A stretch of 6,949 nt of DNA from assembly GCA_016215145.1 (NCBI GenBank), contig JACRLA010000123.1, positions 1-6,949 of the forward strand. The letters run 5' to 3'. The translations under genes and the position numbers were made by a program. The notes below the pieces were generated by a model that saw nothing but the letters and a program-made list of their open reading frames with translations, was not told the DNA's origin and made no database searches. Each line of letters starts with the position of its first letter. The first letter of the stretch is position 1. Positions 1 through 5,385 of this stretch are shown here, piece after piece. This stretch comes from Chloroflexota bacterium (GTDB lineage: Bacteria; Chloroflexota; Anaerolineae; Anaerolineales; VGOW01).

Positions 1-778
1 ATAACTTTTCAAATCTCTCTAACGCCCCCACGCAATACATCACCGCGTCCATGCGCGGCGTGGCGGGCGTCGCGCCATGAAACGTCTTCTCGGCAATTTT
101 CGATCTCGCCTTGCGCGCCAACTCGGCGATCTCGCTGAACTCATCCAAGTCAATCGTCTGGCGATAAACTTCGTCCGCCTCTGTCGCGTTTCCGTTTAAC
201 TCCAACGCCTGCCCATACCCAAACCGCGCCGCCTGATCATCCGGCTCTAGTTCTTGCGCCTGTCGCAAATGCGGCAACGCTTCGGCGAAACGATTCGCCT
301 GTAACAACCCCGCGCCCAAATTGCGTTGCGCCCATACGTTATCGGGCGCGTCCTTCACCGCCGTTTGTAATTCTTCGATTCCCTCCTCGATTTTTTTGGA
401 ACGGAGCAGTGCCACGCCCAAGGCGATGCGCCCGTGAGTGTGCGCCGAATCCTTTTGCGTCAGCCGCCTCAACAGCGTTACCGCTTGCCTAAAATTACCG
501 GCATCGCTATACGCCATCCCCAAGTTGTATAAAACAGATTCGCTGTTGGCGTCATCGCTCAAGAACAACTCCAACAACAAAACCCCCTCGGCGCGTTTGC
601 CCTCATCCAACAACCCTTTAATTTTTTCAAACGGATCAGTCCCCGCCTCAGCCCGCCACGTCACTTCCACTTCTGCGCCCCGCGTCACCAGTGTCTGGAT
701 CGTCCCATCTAACTGATTCAACGCCGCCCGAATTTCTGTCGCGTCACCCGTCACTTTAAATTGATAATCACGCTTCAT
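1..778 (-). CDS. TPR-repeat protein, C-terminal part outside window
   Basis: The reading frame is open from an ATG at 778 to the left edge, giving 259 complete residues with the C-terminus missing. After a short N-terminal segment (MKRDYQFKVTGDATEIRAAL), roughly residues 50-218 form four to five tetratricopeptide-like repeats; the clearest are near 83-116 (YNLGMAYSDAGNFRQA), 117-150 (ALGVALLRSKKIEEGIEELQ) and 151-184 (NLGAGLLQANRFAEALPHL). TPRs are protein-protein interaction scaffolds, so a cytoplasmic adaptor role is likely, but no partner or enzymatic activity can be named. Residues after about 230 (RMDAVMYCVGALERF) begin a different helical segment that continues beyond the window. There is no signal peptide. 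The start is supported by a purine-rich GAGAGGGGG shortly upstream. It lies downstream of the 261-residue gene on the same strand and was probably once overlapping with it (see the 17-bp duplication). Confidence 0.85.
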   Translation of the reverse strand, partial: MKRDYQFKVTGDATEIRAALNQLDGTIQTLVTRGAEVEVTWRAEAGTDPFEKIKGLLDEGKRAEGVLLLELFLSDDANSESVLYNLGMAYSDAGNFRQAVTLLRRLTQKDSAHTHGRIALGVALLRSKKIEEGIEELQTAVKDAPDNVWAQRNLGAGLLQANRFAEALPHLRQAQELEPDDQAARFGYGQALELNGNATEADEVYRQTIDLDEFSEIAELARKARSKIAEKTFHGATPATPRMDAVMYCVGALERFEKL

Positions 779-789
779 CGCGCCCCCTC
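773..789. repeat. 17-bp direct repeat, left copy
   Basis: The 17 bases cttcatcgcgccccctc occur here and again exactly at 901-917. This copy contains the start codon (778-776) and the purine-rich ribosome-binding region of the TPR gene. The two copies bracket 111 bp containing the palindromic element at 802-889, so they look like a long target-site duplication or another duplication made when the element arrived. Confidence 0.85.
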
Positions 790-801
790 TCCGTATGCCA
801 C

Positions 802-889
802 GTCATTGCGAGGGCGTTCTTTGCCCGAAGCAATCTCATTCATTGCCAACATATTGCTTCGTCGGGAAGTGCGCCCTCCTCGCAATGAC
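802..889. repeat. 88-bp GTCATTGCGAG inverted-repeat element (copy 1)
   Basis: The element begins GTCATTGCGAGG (802-813) and ends with its exact reverse complement CCTCGCAATGAC (878-889). A second, inner pair of complementary arms, CCGAAGCAAT and ATTGCTTCG, lies around an AT-rich centre. The ends and the inner GAAGCAATCT motif match the element at 5853-5948, so this is a dispersed non-coding family. With no room for a transposase it is a MITE-like or REP-like element. It sits between the stop codon of the 261-residue gene and the start of the TPR gene and could fold as a hairpin in a shared transcript. Confidence 0.85.
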
Positions 890-900
890 CTCACTAATGT

Positions 901-917
901 CTTCATCGCGCCCCCTC
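901..917. repeat. 17-bp direct repeat, right copy
   Basis: This is identical to 773-789. It contains the last codons and the TGA stop (905-903) of the 261-residue gene. It also retains a phantom ATG (906-904) overlapping that stop, in the same context as the real start codon of the TPR gene. Confidence 0.85.
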
Positions 918-1688
918 ATATTTTTCCCACACATACCACTCGCGGATACCTAAGGCTTCTGCCCAGGCATCCACCAACTCATAATCGTGTGCCGCTTCAC
1001 TTGGCACCGACTCGAAAATGTTTAACAACTTCTCGCCCCGCGCTTCAAACTTCTGTGAGCGATACGGGTTCACCACTTCCGGTTGTTCCAAGCGGCTCGC
1101 CCAATAGGCGGCATACGCCGCGTTGATCGTCTGGGTCGCCTCATACACTTCACGCGGCAGAGTCTGGCGCACACGCTCGGCTAAACTCTCGCGGTTCGTA
1201 TTTAATTCTCTTTGGACGTGTGTGGTTTCAAGATCAACTAACTCGGGGTAATCAATCGTCAACGAGCCGCTGACTCTCAACCCTACTGCCACCGAATACA
1301 AATGCGTGATCAACCCTTGCGCCAGTTGGTCACGCAGTGAATCCATTTGGGCTTTACCGAGTCCAAACTTTTGCGCCAGACCTTGCGGCGCGTATAAAAT
1401 TTTATCGAGTTGTTGAAATGATTCGGGGGAACTGGCGATCTGAAATCTTTGACTCGGTTCGCGTTCAAATAAACGCCGAGCCAACGCGCACTGCCAACAA
1501 ATTATGAAGTCAAGCGAATCGGTGGGGGGGGGGGTATTAAAAGAAAGGATGTGAGAGGGAAGAGAGCCGCGCGCGATTCTCAATACAGCAAACGTGGCGA
1601 GATTTTTATCTTCCACTACTTGCACTGCGTAGCCAGATTTTTCTTCAAGCAGGGAAATAATTTTTCGTGTCGTCTCGCGGAGTTTCAT
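903..1688 (-). CDS. conserved-looking protein of unknown function, 261 aa
   Basis: I do not recognise a characterised family. The protein looks soluble, with no signal peptide or obvious membrane helix, and is mixed alpha/beta at the N-terminus (residues 1-45, MKLRETTRKIISLLEEKSGY onward) and largely helical afterwards. Visible features are DFIICWQCALARRLF near residues 60-74 with two cysteines (CWQC, C64 and C67), a conserved-looking helix EVYEATQTINAAYAAYWASRL around residues 178-198, and an aromatic C-terminus (REWYVWEKYEG). CWQC is a CxxC motif that could bind metal or be redox active, but there is no second pair to support a zinc finger. Residues 52-55 are encoded by an uninterrupted run of 11 cytosines. 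The gene lies just upstream of the TPR gene on the same strand, suggesting they are co-transcribed. ATG at 1688 has almost no room for a leader after the putative extended -10. Confidence 0.8.
   Translation of the reverse strand: MKLRETTRKIISLLEEKSGYAVQVVEDKNLATFAVLRIARGSLPSHILSFNTPPPTDSLDFIICWQCALARRLFEREPSQRFQIASSPESFQQLDKILYAPQGLAQKFGLGKAQMDSLRDQLAQGLITHLYSVAVGLRVSGSLTIDYPELVDLETTHVQRELNTNRESLAERVRQTLPREVYEATQTINAAYAAYWASRLEQPEVVNPYRSQKFEARGEKLLNIFESVPSEAAHDYELVDAWAEALGIREWYVWEKYEGAR
1524..1534. repeat. G11/C11 homopolymer tract inside the 261-aa gene
   Basis: There are eleven consecutive G on the plus strand, read as C11 in the gene, encoding the end of Thr52 and Pro53-Pro55. A tract this long inside a coding region is prone to replication slippage and to sequencing error. 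A change of one or two bases would shift the frame about 50 codons into the protein. Confidence 0.9.
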
Positions 1689-1697
1689 CTGAGATGG

Positions 1698-1706
1698 ATT
1701 CTACCA
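1698..1706 (-). promoter_or_regulatory. putative extended -10 of the 261-aa gene
   Basis: On the minus strand the sequence is TGGTAGAAT, matching the extended -10 pattern TGnTATAAT except at one base. No good -35 is visible 16-18 bp further upstream. Transcription would begin only a few bases before the ATG at 1688, leaving little or no leader and no Shine-Dalgarno. This is inferred from pattern alone. Confidence 0.35.
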
Positions 1707-1717
1707 CCGCTATAGCA

Positions 1718-1777
1718 GACCGACACGGTTTCGCGAAGCGCCCCGTAGCAAAGCGGAGTGGATAAACCGCGTCAGTC
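1718..1777. repeat. 60-bp imperfect palindromic element
   Basis: The outer arms gaccgacacggttt (1718-1731) and aaaccgcgtcagtc (1764-1777) are complementary at 12 of 14 positions. The interior holds a TTCGCGAA palindrome and, on the minus strand at 1755-1733, a CGCTTTGCT...GCTTCGC core that recurs inside the oxidase gene. It fills most of the spacer between the stop of the membrane-protein gene (1786) and the start of the 261-residue gene (1688). The hairpin could act on transcription or mRNA stability. There is no T-run next to it, so it is not a classic intrinsic terminator. Confidence 0.7.
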
Positions 1778-1785
1778 TTAATCTG

Positions 1786-2238
1786 TTACTTTGCAAACCA
1801 ACGCACGGCAAGCGCAATAGGCAGCCCCACGCAAAATATGTGTATCGTGATTCCGTTAGCCAACACCGCAGGCGTGAATGTGATTTTGAAAGGGAACGCT
1901 GAACGCGGCAGCACAATAAAATACATGAACCCGTAAACGGCGACACCGTAAAGTACACCGCACACAAGTATCTGCTCGACAAGAATATTAAAATTCAAAC
2001 TCGCCACATAATAAACGGTGGTGACTGTGAACGCGATGAAGAAGTGACACACAACACCCAGTGCGGCAGCTCTGAGTCCACCCTTGAAAGCCTCTGCGCC
2101 CAGCAACCCACTAGCGATTGATTGCATGACCCAAATTGGATTCCGCCCGCGCACTCCACTGGTGATGAACGCCGCCGTTAGATCCAAAACCCCCACCGCC
2201 AACCCGCCCCAGAAGATCGCCCAATAAGATTCTGACAT
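1786..2238 (-). CDS. small four-helix integral membrane protein, 150 aa
   Basis: Hydrophobic segments at about residues 5-26 (WAIFWGGLAVGVLDLTAAF), 57-80, 86-110 and 122-146 predict four transmembrane helices. Recognisable features are a glycine-rich linker SGLLGAEAFKGG (43-54), a helix entering with CHFFIAF (64-70), PRSAFPF (111-117), and HIFCVGLPIAL (133-143) near the C-terminus. Such small proteins are usually annotated as hypothetical membrane proteins; a DUF1440/YagU-type relationship is possible but I cannot confirm it. Its function is unknown. The ATG is supported by a near-consensus -10 hexamer ending six bases upstream, which would put the transcript start at the start codon. It lies 62 bp downstream of the truncated oxidase gene on the same strand but seems to have its own promoter. 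Confidence 0.8.
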   Translation of the reverse strand: MSESYWAIFWGGLAVGVLDLTAAFITSGVRGRNPIWVMQSIASGLLGAEAFKGGLRAAALGVVCHFFIAFTVTTVYYVASLNFNILVEQILVCGVLYGVAVYGFMYFIVLPRSAFPFKITFTPAVLANGITIHIFCVGLPIALAVRWFAK

Positions 2239-2244
2239 TTCTAA

Positions 2245-2272
2245 ATTATAGCTCTGCAGGATTTAACGTGAA
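2245..2272 (-). promoter_or_regulatory. putative leaderless promoter of the membrane-protein gene
   Basis: On the minus strand a perfect TATAAT (2250-2245) lies 16 bp after TTCACG (2272-2267), a 4/6 match to the sigma-70 -35. Only six bases separate TATAAT from the ATG at 2238, so initiation at the usual distance would fall on the A of the start codon. No Shine-Dalgarno is present. Confidence 0.5.
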
Positions 2273-2282
2273 TGCTTGAGAT

Positions 2283-2320
2283 GTCATTCCGAGGAGCGTT
2301 TTATTGCGACGAGGAATCTC
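2283..2320. repeat. half of a GTCATTCCGAG palindromic element, overlapping the oxidase 3' end
   Basis: The stretch begins GTCATTCCGAGGAGCG and ends CGACGAGGAATCTC, the same order of motifs (terminal GTCATT-CGAG, inner GAA-ATCTC) as the left half of the elements at 802 and 5853. It appears to be a divergent subfamily with CC in place of GC. The complementary right half is absent. Bases 2301-2320 are translated as the last codons and stop of the oxidase gene. Confidence 0.65.
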
Positions 2321-5105
2321 CCTCCCAACCCGGCAGCGACAACATCTTGCGTAATGCCGCCGTGCCCGTGATGGCTTTTTGATAACAATGACCATGCACC
2401 AACACTTTGCGCTTTTCATCTTTCCATTTAATTTTCAACTCGCCGCGTTCAGCCGCGCCTGCCAAAAATTCTTCGATGAGCATCGTCTTGGCGGCGATCT
2501 GCTTCACACGCGGGTCATCGGGCAATAGGTCAACGTATTCATCGTTGAAGGTCAGCAAGCATGAGGGTTCGAGTCCGATGATCGAGATTCCTTTTTCTAC
2601 AAACGGATACAACACCTCAACATTTTTCTGCGCCTGTTCCTTCGCCTGCCACAACAACCCTTTCGAGATCATCGGGCGACCACAACAACCGTGATGAGGC
2701 ATGAGGACGTTGAACCCTGCCGCTTCAAGAACTCGAAGAGCGGCTAATCCAATTTCTGGATGATTGTAGTTTGTAAATGTATCTACGAATAAGACGACGC
2801 TTGGACGTTGGATGTTGGAAGTTGGAAGTTGGACGCTGTGCGTGAATGTTGCAACGTGATCCCGGAATGTTTTGAACACAAACGGCGGTAACGTGCGATG
2901 CGACGAGATGCCTAAAAATTTTTCGTTTACCCAACGTGTCACGCCGAGTTTCATCCCAAAATTAACGAGCGGCGCAAAATAATGTGCCAAGTTCGAGAGG
3001 GCGTTAATGTTGGCGAAGAGTCGCGCCCGCAGAGGCACGCCATGTACTTCGTGATAGTGCGAGAGATATTCGTATTTGATCTTCGCCATGTCCACGCCCG
3101 AAGGACATTCGGCTTTGCAGGCTTTGCACTCTAAACATAAATCCAACACATCGTGCATACGCGGCGAGAAAAATTCTTCGTGCGGCAGCACGCCGGATAA
3201 AGCGTTGCGTAACGAGTTGGCGCGTCCGCGAGTGGAATGTTCTTCATCGCGCGTCGCCATGTACGACGGACACATCGTGCCATCCACTTTGCGGCACACG
3301 CCCGCGCCGTTGCATTGTTCAATGGCGCGCACAAAACCCATCTCACGATCAAAATTTAAATAGGTGGTGAAACCTTTGGAGTGCGGCATCTCCTGATGTC
3401 GCCCGAAATCTGGCTCACTCGCTTTGCTCGGAGTGCTTCGCAAGATTTCGGATTCCATCTTTGGCTTATGGCGCAAGTTCTCCATGAAATCCGGCGCGTC
3501 AATGATCTTGTTCGGGTTGAAACGATAATCGGGATCGAAGACCCGCTTCACTTCACCGAAGGCGTTGTAAAGCTGTTCGCCGAAGAGTCGTCCGTTCCAC
3601 GTCGAGCGCGAGAGTCCATCGCCGTGTTCGCCCGTCATCGCGCCGCCCATCTGCTGCACGATGCCCAACACTGCCTTGCCCATCGAGCGCACCTTCTCAA
3701 TATCTTTCGGATTTTTAAAATTAATCACCGGGCGAATATGCAAACATCCCGCCGAGGCATGAGCATAGTAAGCCGAATCGACTCCATGCTCTTTAAACAT
3801 TTTTTCCACGAAGCGAATGTAATCGCCCAACTTGTCCACCGGCACAGCGACATCTTCCATGAACGACACCGGCTTTGAATCGCCGCGCATAGATTGCAAT
3901 ACGCCCAAGCCCACCACGCGCACACCCCAAACATCTTTTTGTTGTTGCGCCGTCAGCGCGCGCACAAAAATTTTCGTCACGTTGTGCGCGATCATCTTCG
4001 CTTCAAGTTTTTCGATCTGTGACACGATCTCCGGCTCGGTATCCCCGTAGAATTCGACAACAAGAATCGCGGCGGGATCCCCTTGAATAAAAGTCAGTTG
4101 CCGCGCGTAAGCCGGAATCGCCCGCGTGAGATCGATCATCATCTTGTCAATGAGTTCAACGGCGGCAGGTTGGCATTCCAGAATCAAGGGGGTGGCGTCG
4201 CCGGTGGCGGCTATCGAATCGAAATGCAGCACGCACAAGCCCGTCATCTTCGGCGTCTTCACCAAATTTAATTTTGCTTCGAGTGTGATCGCCAACGTAC
4301 CTTCGGAACCTGCTAATAATTTTGCGAGATTGAATCCGGGCGCGGGCGGATACGGTTGGGATGAGTACCAAACTGCGGGGCGGCTGGCGACATACCCGTG
4401 CGGCGGGATCATGTAATTCAGCGAATAGCCACTGGCGCGCCGCCACGTCTTGGGAAAGCGTTCGCGAATCGCGTCGGCATTTTTCTCGACAATACCTTTG
4501 ATGCCGCGATACAGTTCGCCTTCGCGCGTTTGCGATTCGAGTTTGGCGTTGAGTGAATTTGTATCGAGTGAAGAAAATTTCCCACGCCAGCCGTCGCTCA
4601 AATACACATCGGCTTCCAGAATGTGATCAGCCGTCATGCCGTACATCACCGAGTGTGCGCCTGTGGAATTATTGGCAATCATGCCGCCGATGGTGGCGCG
4701 ATTGGATGAGGCTGGCTCAGTGCCGAAACTGTAACCGTGTTTCTTCGCCGCGTTGAGCAGCGCATCGCACACCACGCCGGGCTGAACACGCGCCCAGCCT
4801 TCTTGAGCGTTGATCTCCAAAATTTGATTCATGTATTTGGAAAAATCTACGATGATGCCGTGACCGATTGCCTGACCTGCCAGCCCACTTCCGCCGCCGC
4901 GCGCGATAACTTTCGCGTCGTGTTTTTTGGCGATCTCGATGATCGCTGATACATCATCGTTGGTACGCGGCAACACCACGCCGAGCGGTTCAAGTTGATA
5001 CGAGCTGGCATCGGTGCTATAGAGCGAGCGCGCATATTTATCGAAGCGCACTTCGCCGCTTACTGACTTAGAAAGATCGTTGAACAATTCAGGATTTGTA
5101 TTCAT
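2301..5105 (-). CDS. FAD-linked 2-hydroxyacid dehydrogenase / Fe-S oxidoreductase fusion, C-terminally truncated
   Basis: This 934-residue protein has the GlcD-plus-GlpC architecture of the YdiJ/D-lactate dehydrogenase-type fusion family, which oxidises D-2-hydroxyacids and passes electrons through Fe-S clusters, probably to the membrane quinone or another carrier. An N-terminal PCMH-type FAD-binding domain (about 35-285) includes GGGSGLAGQAIG (70-81), GGMIANNSTGAHS (140-152) and LLAGSEGTLAI (263-273). The FAD-linked oxidase C-terminal domain (about 290-540) includes GEHGDGLSR (492-500). The ferredoxin-like part has C598, C604 and C612 followed by Pro, and C657-C660-C663-C667 followed by Pro. 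A CCG domain carries HGCCGRP (806-811), EPSC (846-849) and HGHCYQK (904-910). Family members continue for roughly 70-80 more residues with a second CCGMAGSFG-type motif. Here the protein stops at SLPGWEGDSSSQ, whose end is encoded by a repeat. Extra linker segments at 552-568 and 758-769 also coincide with repeats. The exact substrate is unknown, and activity of the CCG domain is doubtful. Confidence 0.88.
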   Translation of the reverse strand: MNTNPELFNDLSKSVSGEVRFDKYARSLYSTDASSYQLEPLGVVLPRTNDDVSAIIEIAKKHDAKVIARGGGSGLAGQAIGHGIIVDFSKYMNQILEINAQEGWARVQPGVVCDALLNAAKKHGYSFGTEPASSNRATIGGMIANNSTGAHSVMYGMTADHILEADVYLSDGWRGKFSSLDTNSLNAKLESQTREGELYRGIKGIVEKNADAIRERFPKTWRRASGYSLNYMIPPHGYVASRPAVWYSSQPYPPAPGFNLAKLLAGSEGTLAITLEAKLNLVKTPKMTGLCVLHFDSIAATGDATPLILECQPAAVELIDKMMIDLTRAIPAYARQLTFIQGDPAAILVVEFYGDTEPEIVSQIEKLEAKMIAHNVTKIFVRALTAQQQKDVWGVRVVGLGVLQSMRGDSKPVSFMEDVAVPVDKLGDYIRFVEKMFKEHGVDSAYYAHASAGCLHIRPVINFKNPKDIEKVRSMGKAVLGIVQQMGGAMTGEHGDGLSRSTWNGRLFGEQLYNAFGEVKRVFDPDYRFNPNKIIDAPDFMENLRHKPKMESEILRSTPSKASEPDFGRHQEMPHSKGFTTYLNFDREMGFVRAIEQCNGAGVCRKVDGTMCPSYMATRDEEHSTRGRANSLRNALSGVLPHEEFFSPRMHDVLDLCLECKACKAECPSGVDMAKIKYEYLSHYHEVHGVPLRARLFANINALSNLAHYFAPLVNFGMKLGVTRWVNEKFLGISSHRTLPPFVFKTFRDHVATFTHSVQLPTSNIQRPSVVLFVDTFTNYNHPEIGLAALRVLEAAGFNVLMPHHGCCGRPMISKGLLWQAKEQAQKNVEVLYPFVEKGISIIGLEPSCLLTFNDEYVDLLPDDPRVKQIAAKTMLIEEFLAGAAERGELKIKWKDEKRKVLVHGHCYQKAITGTAALRKMLSLPGWEGDSSSQ
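2800..2834. repeat. heptamer tandem repeat (GTTGGAN x5) inside the oxidase gene
   Basis: Five consecutive 7-bp units read cttggac, gttggat, gttggaa, gttggaa, gttggac. In the oxidase frame they encode VQLPTSNIQRPS (residues 758-769), a linker just before the VVLFVDTF strand that opens the CCG domain. The tract interrupts no conserved motif, so it is probably a tolerated in-frame expansion. Confidence 0.8.
3403..3451. repeat. 49-bp palindromic element in frame inside the oxidase gene
   Basis: Perfect 9-bp arms ccgaaatct (3403-3411) and agatttcgg (3443-3451) flank the core CGCTTTGCT-CGGAGT-GCTTCGC (3420-3441). This core matches the reverse strand of the 60-bp element at 1733-1755 in 20 of 22 aligned bases with one gap, and shares GCTTTGCTC with the element at 5853-5948. 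It encodes residues 552-568 of the oxidase (from SEILRSTPSK to the G of DFG), in a linker between the oxidase domain and the first Fe-S cysteine that looks longer than usual for the family. Confidence 0.6.
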
Positions 5106-5106
5106 G

Positions 5107-5148
5107 GGTGGTTAGGTTGTTGGATGGTTCGGCGGTTGGAGTTGAGGG
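5107..5148. repeat. degenerate GGTTG-rich leader tract
   Basis: The stretch directly upstream of the oxidase start is built from loosely repeated GGTT/GTTGG words spaced about 7-8 bp. It resembles the GTTGGAN heptamers at 2800-2834 but is less regular. On the oxidase strand it is a C/A-rich leader with no Shine-Dalgarno. Confidence 0.4.
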
Positions 5149-5149
5149 G

Positions 5150-5155
5150 ATTATA
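5150..5155 (-). promoter_or_regulatory. putative -10 of the oxidase promoter
   Basis: A perfect TATAAT is present on the minus strand (5155-5150), 44 bp before the ATG at 5105, a normal leader distance. The -35 is poor: TTCCTT at 18-bp spacing is the best seen, so an activator or another sigma factor may be involved. Confidence 0.4.
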
Positions 5156-5258
5156 TGACGGTTGAGCAAAAAGAAGGAAATAGCTTTAGCGATTGAACGG
5201 AGATTGGTAGATTCAAAAATTTTGGCGATCTAAGTTATAAATCGTGTATAGCGTATGA

Positions 5259-5307
5259 CCATTCGCCATCTGCCATTCGCTGTCAGCCATCCGCTATTAG
5301 CCATTCG
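5259..5307. repeat. degenerate heptamer tandem repeat, seven units
   Basis: Seven consecutive 7-bp units read ccattcg, ccatctg, ccattcg, ctgtcag, ccatccg, ctattag, ccattcg. Three are identical and the others differ at one to four positions. The tract lies in the divergent spacer upstream of the marR promoter. It is not a CRISPR array because the units abut with no spacers. Confidence 0.75.
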
Positions 5308-5323
5308 GTTAGGATCATCTCCC

Positions 5324-5352
5324 TTGTCATTTCACCCCGCCGCCTATATAGT
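5324..5352 (+). promoter_or_regulatory. sigma-70-like promoter of the MarR gene
   Basis: TTGTCA (5324-5329) and TATAGT (5347-5352) are separated by 17 bp. Each matches the sigma-70 consensus at five of six positions. Initiation near 5359-5360 would give a leader of about 25 nt. The last four bases of the -10 fall inside the inverted repeat at 5349-5368. Confidence 0.6.
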
Positions 5353-5385
5353 TAACCGCACTTAACTAACTAGCAGGCTTAACTA
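5349..5385 (+). promoter_or_regulatory. probable MarR autoregulatory operator
   Basis: TAGTTAA (5349-5355) and TTAACTA (5362-5368) form a perfect 7-bp inverted repeat with a 6-bp spacer, within the size range of MarR dimer sites. A third copy of TTAACTA lies at 5379-5385, ending on the A of the start codon. The palindrome covers the end of the -10 and the expected transcription start, so a bound repressor would block initiation. That the neighbouring MarR protein is the ligand is inference from position. Confidence 0.6.

Noticed and set aside
761..1126. Plus-strand reading frame of 121 codons across the repeat and the 261-aa gene
   Set aside because: It runs antisense through a better supported gene and through a non-coding palindrome, with no ribosome-binding site or recognisable protein.
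1718..1777. Classic intrinsic terminator
   Set aside because: The stem-loop is present, but no run of T follows it on the minus strand, so intrinsic termination is not supported.
1710..1982. Minus-strand reading frame of 90 codons overlapping the membrane-protein gene
   Set aside because: It is out of frame with the convincing four-helix protein and extends into the palindromic repeat.
2239..2300. Missing C-terminal CCG segment of the oxidase as a frameshifted remnant
   Set aside because: Reading the minus strand here shows no CCGMAGSFG-like sequence, so a simple frameshift does not explain the short end.
3381..3878. Plus-strand reading frame of 165 codons inside the oxidase region
   Set aside because: It is antisense to strongly conserved oxidase sequence, and its translation resembles no known protein.
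4365..4420. Extra proline-rich segment (near residues 235-258) of the oxidase as another repeat insertion
   Set aside because: No inverted or tandem repeat is visible in the DNA there, and such a loop seems to be natural variation within the family.
5259..5307. Possible CRISPR array
   Set aside because: The units are 7 bp and contiguous, without unique spacers, and no cas gene is nearby.
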